A DNA stretch of 47,874 nt, from positions 1 to 47,874 of the forward strand of contig LNKV01000080.1 in NCBI GenBank assembly GCA_001465935.1. Direction: 5' to 3'. The translations under genes and the position numbers were made by a program. The notes beneath the pieces were generated by a model. It was not told where the DNA came from. It did not search any database and was given only the letters and a program-made list of their open reading frames with translations. Origin of the DNA: Clarireedia homoeocarpa. Taxonomy: Eukaryota > Ascomycota > Leotiomycetes > Helotiales > Rutstroemiaceae. This document shows positions 1 to 12,019 of this stretch, piece after piece; within the stretch, counting starts at the first letter, position 1; every line of letters begins with the position of its first letter.

Positions 1-36
<36 letters not shown>

Positions 37-55
37 ACAGTCAACTTAACCTAAT
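1..55. repeat. Left copy of 55-bp direct terminal repeat (poly-A plus 21 bases)
   Basis: Bases 1-34 are an uninterrupted A run, followed by CCACAGTCAACTTAACCTAA and one T. The last 55 bases of the window are identical. Joined at this overlap the sequence would be a closed loop of 47,819 bp. The flanking genes are ordinary single-copy chromosomal genes, so I read this as a contig overlap and not as a transposon or viral terminus. No target-site duplication or terminal gene supports a mobile element. Confidence 0.95.
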
Positions 56-1289
56 CCCTCATCCTATTAAAACAAGTTATTTACGTTTGGAAGGGCGGGG
101 GCGGGGGAAAGGGGCGAACGGGAAATAAGATTGTGGCTGTGGCTGGTAAACCTAACCTAACCTCACCTCATCAGATACAGGATACAGGATACGGGATCAA
201 AAAGCCAAGCTAAAACGAGATGATCAAAACGATTAGTGATTAGCGATATGAGTGGATTCTGGTTGTAAGTTAGCTAGTAAAAAAAAAAGGGGGGGGGAAG
301 GGCGGGGGTTAGTTAGTTAGTTAGGGCATTAGTTTCTGCAAAAAAAAAAAAAAAAAAAAAAAAAAAGACAGAGTGTGTGAAAGATAAGCTTTTTCTCTCT
401 CTCTGTCTTTTTCTTCAAGCTCCGGCTCGGGGAGAGGTGTGCGTATGTGTGTGTTTTTACCTAGTGCAGTGTTTTAACTTTTTGGTGCATTATTGCTGTG
501 TCAACAGAGGAAGAGAAAGAGGTAGGAGACGGCTATTCGGGGGTTGTTACAGTATAGCCTTCACTTTGCATGCATGCATGCATACATATACATACACATC
601 CAAGTTGATATTGGGATAGGAGAGCTATAAGATAGATAGATAGAAGATTGAGGATGTGGTATTGCAATGATGATGATGCTATATGATGCAACAAAATATT
701 TCCTTGTTCCCAACCTACGCCAAGACCGCCCATTGCCGTTGTGGCCCATCTTTGTACCAGTCTGAAAGGATATCCCAAGGTGAGTGACCACGAAGAAGAG
801 AAGAAGAGAAGAAGGGGAAAAAAAAGTGTTCGTCTTCATCATGATAACATATACAAATTTAATTGCATCGAGAAAAAAAAAGTTGTGTTCGTAGGCTTTT
901 GGAAGCCATGAAAGGAAGGACAAGGCGGTTCGTATATTCCGCAAACATAAAAAAAAAGCAACAAAATGCCTCCTCCAAAAATCCCCTGATCCATTTTGAC
1001 CTTCCACCCCATATGTTCGAGAACAGACCCAAAATCAGTCTCCACACTTCTTGTAAACAAAGAAATAAATTGTAAAAGATTCCCTCCTTCCAATAGATAA
1101 ACGTTTCAAATGCTTGTGCTATCGAGAAAGACATTCCGTGAAAGGAACTTGGTATCTTAGAAAAATGACACTGACGCCCTGCCGTCGGATCTCTTACCAA
1201 TCCTAGACCAACAATAGATTCCAAACAATTACATGACCATCTCCGGGTCTATGGGTATAATAAAACAAACAATGAAATAAATTAAGTTA
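56..1289. other. Low-complexity 3' flank of the grainyhead gene, no gene seen
   Basis: About 1.2 kb without a supportable gene. It holds telomere-like CCTAACCTAACC (about 150-161) and TTAG tetramers (about 309-324), a 27-base A run (340-366), a CT tract (about 392-404), GCAT tetramers (about 569-585) and GATA/ATAG tetramers near 635-645. All open frames are short and not family-like. The part near 1080-1289 is probably the 3' UTR of the minus-strand grainyhead gene; no experimental end can be read from the sequence. Confidence 0.6.
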
Positions 1290-4022
1290 TTAGAAAATTA
1301 GCCTGAGTTCATATCCTTCGCTATGGACCACGTTTTGAGCGGCGCCAGTAGTGTCGCTGTCTACAGCGACATCAATTGACATCTCCCACTCTCGTTTGAC
1401 GGGTGGTGGTGGTTGTTGATTCTTGACTTCAACAATTTCCAAGATAAAATCTTGGCCTTCAGTGAGTTCTCGGACGACATCATCATCCAGCTCAACTTGC
1501 AGACCACGTTCGAGTACACGTATTATACGTAAGATTTTGGTCGGCTCAATGTTCCACTTAGCAGAGATACTATTGGTTAAACCCTTTAAAGTTCGTTCAG
1601 TGAGGTATACCGCACGATAGTATTCAGGCTTAGTTGGTTGTGCTGGGTCGCGACGAAGGATGTAGAAGCAGGCTACCGGCTTGACGGGCCGTTCAATGAT
1701 TGGTGGATTGTAAGTAGGATCTACGCCAAGAGCCTCGATCCACCCACTTAAGCTACCAGTGTCATCCTTTTTCGGCACTTTAGTGAGCTGGTCAGGTGGA
1801 CTTGCCAAGTGTTGAGGGTTCGAAGTATGTAGGTCTGCTGAAGGTAGAGAATGGAAATCGTTCCAAGGTGCTGTTGCGCTAGATGCAGATACCCCGACCT
1901 GAGAATGAAGTGATGCCGAACTTGGTGAAGGAGAAATAATAGACGATGGACCGGTGGTTGAGCCATGGGCGCTGACCCTTGCTTGCCATAATGCATTGTC
2001 CCGCGAATCAACCTTGGTCAAGTCGAGGGGCTCTCCAGCTAGAGCTACTGGATGTAGATCGGGGTCGTCTTGCTCTGAGCCGCGGAGGTAAAGTATGCTA
2101 ACTGGTCGTGTACTAGTGAACATGTCTTGCATAGTCTGAAGCTTGCAGTGCAGATCCTCCTCAATTGGTGCTCGTCCACCAGCAGAAGAGGCAGAGGACA
2201 TGGACCATGTTCGTTTATGCTTTTGAACCTTTCCAGGTCGTTGTTGAGCAGGGTCGATTTTCGAGGAGGCAGTTCGTTTGCGCTTTCCGAAGTCTTTCAT
2301 GCCAGTTTCGGCTTGATTGATTTGTTGCTTTAGCTTGTCAATAGTTTTCTTGACGTGAGCAACGTCATTGGATAATTTTCGCTCTGCGCCATGGTCTCGG
2401 AAGAGCTTCACTTTGCAGTAAGCGACCTCAGAAAACTCAGCACCAGATGGAGGGGAGCCGGAAGGTATAATCTCGGTTTTAGCGCAGAATCGAACGGGTA
2501 TACCTTTCACTCCTTTGGAGTGACTGAAATCCGTGGAAAGGAAGTTGAAGCGCACCGCCAGGTTACATTCAGGTAATCCGTTAACGCCTGGCGTCCAGAT
2601 TACGGAAAAGCCGTCAAAGGATGCAGTGTCCAGTTCGACACGAGTGCGCTTGTCATCACTATCAACAGGCTGGCTTGCTTCAACATATTCAACGGCCTGA
2701 AGCTTTCCACCACGTTGATGTGCTTCATTGGTGCCCCGCCCCTCCTTCCATAGCTGCCAGCAGGCAGCTGGTCGTTGTCTTTGCTGTTCATCTTCGAACG
2801 ATATACGGACGAAAGTCCTGTACCTGGTCCCTGGGCGGAGAGGTTGAGTGAGTCCCGTGTCCACAACGGACACGGAGTAAGCCTGGCCTTTGTTAAGATA
2901 TGTAACAGGGATTTCGTCTGCATGTTTAATCATCGCAGTTGGTGCATTGAGCGTAACATGAAAGCGGAACTTTTCGGCAGACGCAGGTAAGGTAGTAGAC
3001 ATATTCATGTCATACGAAGTCGGAGGAAAACCTGCCATTGGTGATTGGTGCATTGTTTGGTCCAAAGATCCGAGCGGGCCCTCGTCGTCATCCATAGGAG
3101 ACCCATCGTGGTCCATTGTTTCGTAACCTGTATCTTGATGTATAAAGGAGGATGGGGCAAAAGAAGTCTGTTGTGATTGGTGAAGCTGCTGCTGTGGATG
3201 AGAGTGTCCAAATGGGTTAAAGTTTTGGAAATGAGGCGGTATATGATGGCTGAAGGCAGACATGTCCATCATCGTGTTGGTATGCATTCCATCAGTAGAG
3301 GTAGGGAGTGATAGAGGCGTTCCCAATCCCATGCCTATGCCCATCCCAGGAGTGTGTAGGTCTCCAGCTTGGTTGTGATAGAGAGTGTTCGTACCACCCG
3401 GTGTTGGAGTGTAATAGCCGGGGGGCTGGTTTGCAAAGTTACTGAACGCGAACGAGTTCGGGTCCAGAAGAGAAGGTGTAAATCGCCATGGTTCATGTTG
3501 TGCTCTTGGTGTTGGGTCCAGATCTTTAATTTCTTCACCTCCAACGCTGTGATGTCTGTATTGATTAAAGTTGTTAGCTCGCCGTCTGACAGTTGCGCAA
3601 AACGATACCCGCCAACAAGGTCAAATAGCACATCCACTTGACTAATGGGAACGTCTTCCGAAGCCAAGGAAAATTATCTGGGTGCAAGATCAACAGATAA
3701 AAGAACGAAGGAGACTTGCCTGTCCGGATGTGAATTTCCACCCGCAGGCGCAGTTGCCTGAGTCGAATTGTTTACACCACCAGCGGAAGATGTAGCAGTC
3801 GCAACCTCCGGAAATGTCTGTCTGAAGCTAGCGATGAATTCATCGCCGGGCTTTTGTGAAGATGTCCTAAAAGATGGGATGGTAAGCAGGTCGTCATCTT
3901 GACTGTGGACTGTTGTAAACACAAGAGGGGGGTCGCGCGTCGATCATTCTCAAACCTCAAATGCGCCTAACCCATCAAAAACAGGAAGAACATGAAATCC
4001 AAACTCACCGATTTCGAAACAT
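1290..4022 (-). CDS. Grainyhead-like / CP2-family transcription factor
   Basis: Predicted nuclear DNA-binding regulator of 830 residues, read as three exons: 4022-4009, 3902-3720 and 3585-1290. The short first exon gives MFRNR and ends at a GTGAGT donor. Exon 2 continues RQDDDLLTIPSFRTSSQKPG. The second intron (3719-3586) appears to be GC-AG with an exact AG|GCAAGT donor, and the reading phase is kept across it. A Gln/Pro-rich N-terminal part is followed by the immunoglobulin-like CP2 DNA-binding domain at roughly residues 265-480. A basic nuclear-localisation-like patch (KRKRTASSK and QKHKRTWS) comes next, then a C-terminal ubiquitin-like dimerisation domain near 710-800. Family knowledge: animal Grainyhead and fungal homologues bind AACCGGTT-type sites, and the fungal proteins are tied to cell-wall remodelling and conidial separation. 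A very long gene-poor upstream region suggests complex regulation (inference). The family call is firm; the first two introns are hand-placed. Confidence 0.88.
3586..3719 (-). other. Probable GC-AG intron in the grainyhead gene
   Basis: On the minus strand the exon ends GGACAG and the intron begins GCAAGTCTCC, the textbook GC-AG donor. It ends CAACTGTCAG before ACGGCGAGC. Of the splice combinations I tried here, this is the only one that joins exon 2 to the long third exon without a stop. A GT donor two codons later (CAA|GTCTCC) gives a stop after 11 more codons if spliced at the first AG. Confidence 0.65.
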
Positions 4023-4667
4023 CTGGAATTTAGGAACTGAAGAGGAATCTGATTATAAGTGTGTCATGCAGTTATGACAATCGTGATGAGGATATTCGCA
4101 CTTTTCGTTGAAAGGTTGAGATTGTTGGAGCTGCGGAGGTTCGGTTCGGGGTGTCCAAAGTGATTGTGACAGTAGTTCAGGGCTGACGGAAAAGGCGAGG
4201 GGTATCACATATGGGATTTTTGGGCAAGTCGTGTAGCGAGCTTATGCGATTTTGTTTTTCAGGATAGATGTCGAATGATGTGAAACACTTCGGCGAAACT
4301 CCGATAAGCTGGCTTTTTAGTGGTGAGGCAAGAGACTGAGGATCATGAGATACGTCGAGTATGTCGAGAGAGCGCCCTTTTCGATATTGGAGGTAGGAGA
4401 AGGGAGGAAGAGAAAGGTCTTGCGGCTTTGATTATATGGGCGGCATAAGATATCTAAGCTGTAATTTTATGCATGTGGTGAGAGAGTGACGAGGAGCGAG
4501 GAGCGAGGAGAGGAGCCGTGAGCAGTCGACAGATCCCTAGCAGGTAGGATGGGGTTTGGGTATAATTTATGAGCCAGCCGGTACGAGTAGAGAGGGCACT
4601 CGGGTGTTTTGCTTGGTACACATCAGTTTGATGGAGACATTCCGTAGATGGAGACCCGTACGCAGCA

Positions 4668-4723
4668 GACTAGTAGACTAGCAGACTAGCAGACTAGCAG
4701 ACTAGCAGGCTAGCAGGCTAGCA
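4668..4723. repeat. 8-bp tandem repeat, seven copies
   Basis: Seven head-to-tail copies of an octamer: one GACTAGTA, four GACTAGCA and two GGCTAGCA. The variant copies sit at the ends, the usual pattern of a slipped-strand array. Eight is not a multiple of three and no reading frame uses it. Confidence 0.9.
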
Positions 4724-4870
4724 GACCAAAAAGACTAGACGACCAAGAAAGGACTGGAGACTGCTTTAAAGACGCTTTAGTATTGGCCGTTCTGGCAAAG
4801 CAAAGAAGAAGGTAGGAAAGGTTTGAGTTTGCATGGGTCCAGAAGGGTAAGGAAGGGTAAGGACAAGTAG

Positions 4871-4977
4871 TTATTTGGCATTTATTTGGCATTTATTGGG
4901 GATTGATTGGGGATTTATTTGGGATTTACTTGGGATTTATTTGGGATTATTGCATTGGGATTATTGCATTGGGATTT
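4871..4977. repeat. Degenerate T-rich minisatellite (TTATTTGGGA-like units)
   Basis: Imperfect repeats of TTATTTGGCA and TTTATTTGGGA type pass into two copies of TTATTGCATTGGGA. Copies differ by single bases and by length. It is non-coding and lies roughly 0.85-0.95 kb upstream of the grainyhead start. Confidence 0.8.
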
Positions 4978-7900
4978 CGACCGAGGATCTAATAAGTAAA
5001 AACGGCAACTGAGGCCTAAACAGCGCAAGCGCGTATCGAGGCAAGGGCAAAAGGGACAAGGCCAAATGAATTACGGATGATGTGACTGGGTCATCGAAAA
5101 AGCATCTCCCATCTCTCCGCGCGCCGGCAAAGAAAATAAAAAAGAACTGCGAGTGGTGGTGGTGGGTGGTGATGCAAAGCGGCAAAGCAAAAATGAGCTC
5201 TGATCAGTGACAATATCTCCCCTACCCGACTAGGCGTAGTAGACGGAGCGTAGCTTAATAGCCCTCTATTATTCATTGCTATTTCTGTTTATTATTACCT
5301 TATTAGCTATCTCTGATGCGTATACTAGTGAGCAGTAGTTCTAGTCGTTCTGCAACCGTATACCTAGTTAGTCCGTACTTGCGTTGCATTCCCACCTCCC
5401 CGGTCTTTTTTTTTCCCTACATCTGACGATGGGCTTGATCAGTCTTTCGTAAGGGAGCAAGCGTGGCAGGCAAGGGAAGACGGATCTTAGGGGTCCCCCC
5501 TCTACCCAAGAACAAAAAGACGCAAAGACGCAGAGACGCTCGTAAGGAACCTTTCTAGGCGGCCACCAGAAAGTGATAGGCACAACTGTCAGGGCTGTCG
5601 GGATCAGTGCAAGCATGGGGCACCGGGGCCCATATCCAAGCGGCATCGGGTCATAGCATTAGCCACAGCTGTGATGAGAAGAGAAATGATAGCCTCCCCC
5701 CCCCCTCCCAAAAGTGGCGATCGCAGAGCACAGCCTCACTCGGGACGAAAAAAGTTCGTGCGGGTGCTTGTTCTGATCTGATGGACCTCGGAACTACGAT
5801 TCTTCCAGACCATAGCAGACCGTGAGATGCAACAACGAATATCTACCGCTACTTACACACACGTTGCAAAAAAGAAACAGCAAGCAGAGGAAGACACATC
5901 TGCGACACAGCTTGGGAGTGTTCGATGGTTTCAATCTTATCCAGGAAATGCTACTAGCCCGATTCGACTTCATCTCCGTGCCATAATCACGTCTTAAGGT
6001 CGTCTTATGTTCCCTATCAAAATCGCTCATTAGGTGCACATCGAGATTCTGGACAGCGGGAAAAGAACAGTTTCTCATTATGCCCTTGCATCATATATGG
6101 AGAATCGTTGAGGGGGATTGGTCGTCCTGCTGTCATAGTTGCGTGACTCCACTAATATAGTCTGTTTTATATGGAGAACGGTTCATAAAAATTTGAGAGC
6201 TGAGGTCCTTAATAATAAGAAGTCTGAGACCACCGAGACCCAATGACTGCGCTGGGCCATTGCAAAAAGTGCGCAGGATTCTTTAGTGCCTTAGGCGTGA
6301 ATGCTCGGAGAAATACCATTTTACCCTTTTACCGTTTTACCATTTTTGTTTCTTTTATCATGAAGCTCCTGGTGCGGAAGGACGACTAGGTAGACACCTG
6401 CAGAAGATGATGTTCATGATGTTCAACAAGCTCAGCACCGCCACGAACAGCCACAATGATCAACAGGATACTTTCTTTGTTGTGAATAGGTTCGATCTCA
6501 TTAGCGGGAACACTGATCTGATGGTTCGGGAGATGCGGGCTCCGGCACGCAATGTCTTTGTTCGCTATCCGCATCTCTAAATACGTCTGGCCGTTTTACC
6601 GTTGCCCGGCAGCTTTTATCCGCCTTGGGACCATCCCAAGACTCTTGCGCGCATATGATCGTAGTAGTATCGAGCCATACCCCAATACACATAAGCCCGT
6701 GAACCGTCAGAGTCGCTTGACCGGTGGACTAAATTCGGTCAAATTGACGCCCCTAAGATGCTGCCAGCATAACCGCCCAAAAAGTTTACGGACGACTGAT
6801 CAAATGATTGGTGTAGCGTCATTTGATAAGGTTGGAGCGTGCCGAGTGTCAAGAGATCCATGGCCCACCTGGGCCGATTCTGTCTCCACGGCAGATAGTT
6901 GAGCATCACAAAGACGCGCGCTGATGAGCGGGCGATGTGCGATGAGCAATGAGCAATGAGCAATGAGCGATGAGCCACTTGTACTTTGTTTGGTTTTTTA
7001 GCCACTGTGGCATTTCTTTGGAGATCCCTTGATCTGTTTGTTACCCGAGCATTTCATCGCTTTTTGGAAAAAGATCAACATTTGACGCAACTTTACATTT
7101 ATCCACCTTCATACCTTGACCTTTATTTCTCCGGTAGATGCACAGGGATTCTTGCTCTGACGCGGTAAGCAGGACTGTGTTCTATGAGACACATGATGGA
7201 GTATGTATCCCGATGCTATACTTCGTACACACACAACATCACCAAAAGGAAGTATATGACTCCTCAGAGTCTCGGACATCAGTCACTTTAGTCAACCCGG
7301 CAGTTCATTTCGTCCATTCAGTCAGTCTTATCGGAGGAAATATGGTGAGAAGCGTATACGGAAGAGGGCCTCATACGGAAGTGCTCGTCCTTTCCAAACA
7401 GTACTCGTAATATCCGATCTCCAAATCCATCCAAATCAGCACCTTGCTGGTCCTAGGCTGGAGATTAGCTGAGAACCGTCTTTGTGGGGGGTTACAGCAA
7501 CCAATCTCCACTCTTCGGGGAAAAGGTCACTCTGCTTGCTTGGGCTAGATTCTTTGGGTTGCGGCACAATAATGCCCACGTACTCTACTCGCTCGCCTAT
7601 CATGATTCTACTTTGCGCTGGCTCGTTACTTGCGGGCGGGTTAGAAGTTCATTTTCCGGGACTGTGGTACTCTGGGGGAGGCTGAGCAACACAAGCACAA
7701 AATCTAAAAGTGTGATGGGATGCCCTATGGTGCAAGTATGGGGGAGCCGCGAGTATCAAACATTCCAGACCAGTCTGATCTGATATGAGCGCCACACCTT
7801 CGCAGTGAGCTGTCCAAAATCATGTGTTGTACATGGCGAAAACGGGGGGAGATTTCTCGTCCCGTACGTCACAGCCGTTTGGCTTTTTTGTTTTCTTCCT

Positions 7901-9330
7901 CGCCCGCGCAATTTTGGACAAATGGCCCAAGCGAATGTAATTCTAATTTACACCGCTGCGGACAGGGGGGTTGGGGGTGTGAGTGGTTCGGACGCGGATG
8001 GGATAATGGAACATTCCAGCGTCGAGCCCCGTGAGCCCCGTGAGCCCATCCTCATCCATCCACAGCTGTGTGTGTAAGTGCTAAGTAAGTCCTAAGTAAG
8101 TGCTAAGGACCAAGTACCAATGTACCAATGTACCAATGTACGGAAGTACCACAGCAAATCCTTAAATGAAAGACATGGATCGGAAGGACTTCTATTTCCA
8201 CTCTTGCCCTACATCTATCACGGTGGGGATTAGTATTGGGGCCTTGTGCGCGCCTGTTAATCCATAATTCAAAATTAACACACCCAATATATTCTCTGTT
8301 TCGGTTGCTCCTCGCTCCTTGCTCCTCGCTCCTCTCTGCTCTGCTCTCTGCTCTCTGCTCTCTCCATCTCTCTACCACACTTGAGCCATTATGGGCTGGC
8401 CCTCTTCAGGTCGAAAGAGGCCGGGGGTTAAAACTCTGATGAGAGAGAAAACATTACTAACTAATCGCTGTCAATAACACAACAGCTACCGAAACGTTTG
8501 GGTTTTGCCACGCTAGCTAGCGATACAATGCATTGACTATTGAATGCATTTCTCAAGAGAAAACACGGTGACAGCTGGTGGGCTGGCACCGCCATGATTA
8601 TCTTCTTCACATGCGGTACTGATACTCGTCCTCGTCGCCTCTCTCCTTTTTTTAGAAACATATATCTATATTTGCATATCCAGCAAAGCAACGCAACGCC
8701 CAACATAACTAAAGGCAGATCCGATCACCAACCATCCATCTATTCTCAAAGGAAGACAAGATCTTCAACATTCGTGTTTCCACACGTCTTCCAGAAGTCG
8801 TGAGCAAAATGACGTCATTGTCTCTGCACAGTACGAAGTAAGTCTTGGCTGTTTCTGTTTCTTCTGAGTCGGGATTCTGATCCCACACATGAACACCACC
8901 ACACCACGCGATTATTGCATTTGCATGCGCCGGGTGGTTATCTTCTTTTTTCCTTTTTCTGCGCATTGGCTAGCCGTTCAAGTGCTGCGTACCCATTGGC
9001 CGCTGGTCACATGCACCCTTTTTTCCCATTTCCTAGAACAGACATTTGAGGGTAAGGGAGAAGACGGATAATAGACGACGCATTGCTAGAGAGGAAAGGG
9101 ACAAGTATGCCAAGTCTCAGCCTCCACACTCCATCACCCACCATGTCGTGCCATGTCGTGCCATGCCGTGCACAATGTAACATGAGGATAGATAACTAAT
9201 CATTTGGGTTGATAGCAACACATTGAAGTAATTTTGGTTAAGTCAAGTCAAGTTAGGCTCAAGTAGACATAAACGACAGCCACGCATAGCACAGTAGAAT
9301 CAAATCAAATCCGACCCAATTTCGGAATGT

Positions 9331-9350
9331 CCCCCGCTCCTTCGCGGGGG
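9331..9350. other. GC-rich hairpin followed by AATAAA
   Basis: CCCCCGC at 9331-9337 can pair with GCGGGGG at 9344-9350 around a 6-base loop. AATAAA follows at about 9360. The pair could mark the end of a non-coding transcript, but nothing else supports one and chance is possible. Confidence 0.4.
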
Positions 9351-9545
9351 GTCGATGCTCAATAAAATGCGGTTAAGTTAAAATCTCACCGGGTAAGTGG
9401 ATGGGAGAGGAAAGGAATCCCTCCCCCTTGGCTTTAAGGGACGCGTGATAAGGCAGGAAAAGAAGGGTTCTTCTCGTACAGGCATAGGCATGGTGGACGA
9501 TGCGATGCAAGTGCGATACGATCCCATCAAAATCGAGATGCAGCC

Positions 9546-9582
9546 GTGTATGTGTGTGTGTGTGTGTGCGTGTGTGCGCGCG
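9546..9582. repeat. (GT)n microsatellite
   Basis: An alternating GT/TG tract with minor interruptions (CG steps at its right end). It is simple-sequence DNA with no coding meaning. Confidence 0.9.
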
Positions 9583-11601
9583 CCCCAGAGCTGATACGAT
9601 ACAGTAAAAGAGTAAGTTAACCCGTATCTATCCTTATCCTTGAGAAATGCGTGAGGAGTGGGAGCGGAAGTGGGAGTGGACGACGTGGACGTGGACGTGG
9701 GAGAAAGAGTGGGTGGGAATTACCTCTGCCATTCCCCCGGTCGGGTCCATGGAAGTACTGTAGGTTCCCCCCATATCCATGAAAAGATACCATAGTTTAC
9801 TGCGAAAAAGAGTCGTCGTAAGTATTGGTGGCTTTTCCTTCCCGAGTGCGTGGATTCGCATTGCCATTGCCATTTCCATCTCCATTTTTGCAGTGCCCTA
9901 CACGTGCATACGTTGAGGGCTGAGCAGAAGTACCTGCCTGCATTGTTGTTCTTCTTCTCCATGTTCGCAATAACATGCCCGTCGAACGCACCCCCATTCT
10001 GGCAATAGTTTTGCCTCCCTCCTACCCACCGAAGCAAAAATGTGGTTCTGCTTCGCTCTTCTCCTTCGTCCATGTACAAACAGTCGTTGAGAAGGGAAGG
10101 GTAGAAGCGTTCTGGATACCGGGTCAAAGTCGGGGTCGCCGAGCGATGCCGATATCCATTTTAGCACGTCGGCAAATAGTTCGTGGAAACTCATGATCTA
10201 TTCACGTTCGGCTATGCCAAGACGGATCTGAACCGAATCAGATTTGCTTGGGGAAATTTTCTTTCAAAAACAAAGCCTCGATGAGTTTTGTTGGGCAATC
10301 TCTGGAAATGTCGCTGTTGCATGTCGTTCTGTGGCGGATTCACTTGTGAACGTGCTCGCTTCTTCCGGGGGGAGGCTTTGATTGAATGAATTGGTTGGCA
10401 AAGCAAGCCGCTATCTCACTGCCTACCTGGACTATGTTAATATCTACTCGGAATGCCATGCTCGGTGCCTATTTCAAAATAGATATGGGGGCTCTTGAGA
10501 AGCTTGTATCTATGGTCTTGCCATTGTGATGTGTCCATGTAGGCTATATATCTGTGGCACAAAGAGTCTAACGGTTCATGTATATTCATAGAGGATGTGC
10601 ACGTTCTACGGAATTTCCAACCCTCACTATGGTCATCAACGACCATGATACAGAGGAATATGACGAATCATTGCTTGTTGCCGGGCTCCTTTCATGCTAG
10701 GGATGTCGGTCAATACCAATGCTAAGTACGTTCAGCTTGTTTATCCCAACCCCACGCGATACCGTTTCCCGTTGTCGACAGCCCTCTTCACCGGCCATCA
10801 GAAACAAGGGGAATGAAACATCTGCATCCGTGAATTCTAATACCATTGGCCATGAGTTCAGGAAAGCTTAGTCTTAGTGCCATTCTCGGAAACTAGTACT
10901 ACTCTTCCTCTGACCGTACCCTACCCTACGCTCATCTCATTTGCGCATATGCACCCCCTATCACTACGTCTCAATGCACCGTCTCCCTAAGCAAGCCAGG
11001 GAAGCAAGCAGCACCTCCACCCTAGCAATCTGAGCCACACCGACTGACTTTACCCACCTCTTTGCCCCAATCATCTCCCTCTCTTACCTACCTCACCTCA
11101 CCTGCTCGCTCGCCACCGCTCTAACCCACAACCTCAGTGGTAGCAAAGCAACATACATATGCACAATACATATACGACAACTTAAAATAACACCACTTCC
11201 TTTACCCTTTTCACCCCTTTCCACTCCATGCCATCCCATGTCATCCATTTTTCTCGAACCCCTAAACGTGAACACGTCTACCCCAAGACCTCACTCATAT
11301 GTCCACACCACAGCGCGGCACAGTACCGCATCGTATCATAGCAAATATACTCCCACCATTACTCTCCACAAATTCCATACAGTCCCATCTCCCCAGACAA
11401 CATCTACTCGATCAACCTCTATCTGCCCTAGTCCACACTTCATCGTTCCTCTTCTCAGAAGTCGTCCACCTCGCAGAAGAAATAGATCTCAGAATCTGAC
11501 CACTAACCCGAAACGACCGAAAAACCATCACTTGTAAATCAGCCCCCAAGTGAGAAATCTTCACTTCCCAATATACAGCATAGCACCATACCCTGTCTTC
11601 C

Positions 11602-12019
11602 CTAGACTTTAACCCCCCGCATCAAGCCATGCGTCTCACTTGATTCCGCATCGTCGCCATCGAGCAACTTGGCTAGCGAAATCTTGCTCAAAAATGCCGT
11701 GGGTACTTCAGCTGGCCACGCTCGTAGCTCCATGATATCTGTGGAGGACTTCACGTTGATGAGAACTAGGATAATGTTAGTAAAGTTCATGGAAAGATGG
11801 CGAGGAACTAGCGCCTCGAACACTCCTTATATGGTCTGACTATCAAAATTCCAACAGCTACTAGCAGGCGTGTATTGGCGGATCAGTAGGTGCAGTTGGC
11901 TACCTACGCCTTACAATTGCCTGCATGTCTGCACCGATAGCGAGCGGCTAAGCTGGTGGTCGCAGATACACTTGAGTCTGGACGGTAGTGTTCGCGATGG
12001 ACCTCAGCGAAGTCTACGT
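11602..12019 (-). pseudogene. Weak candidate: two exons of an unrecognised spliced gene or relic
   Basis: On the minus strand a 54-codon frame (11765-11602) ends in a normal stop and is preceded by a textbook intron end: TTTACTAAC, then ATTATCCTAG. A GTAAGG donor lies at 11914, giving a 149-nt intron. The upstream piece (about 12019-11915), bounded on its left by a CACGTAG acceptor-like site, stays open in the matching phase and reads ...HREHYRPDSSVSATTSLAA.... I do not recognise the product and found no start codon exon. It could be a decayed gene, part of a real gene whose first exon I missed, or coincidence. Confidence 0.2.

Larger units (their letters stand above)
4023..5350. promoter_or_regulatory. 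Upstream region of the grainyhead gene with two minisatellites
   Basis: This stretch lies 5' of the minus-strand grainyhead start and contains no supportable reading frame. It probably holds the promoter and a long 5' UTR. Two local tandem arrays (4668-4723 and 4871-4977) lie inside it. A possible half-site for CP2 proteins (CCGGT, near 4577) is present, but too short to mean much. I see no convincing TATA box or defined transcription start. Confidence 0.45.

Noticed and set aside
6552..6902. 116-codon plus-strand frame in the gene-poor region
   Set aside because: No domain, no splice context, and composition no different from surrounding non-coding DNA.
11299..11499. 66-codon plus-strand frame beginning MSTPQRGTVPHR
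   Set aside because: Real ATG but short, no splice partner found and no recognisable family; lies in C/T-rich leader-like DNA.
11790..11890. tRNA-like A/B-box resemblance on the minus strand (TAGCTGTTGG and GTTCGAGGC)
   Set aside because: The acceptor stem does not pair properly, the A box is one base short, and the T-stem has a mismatch.
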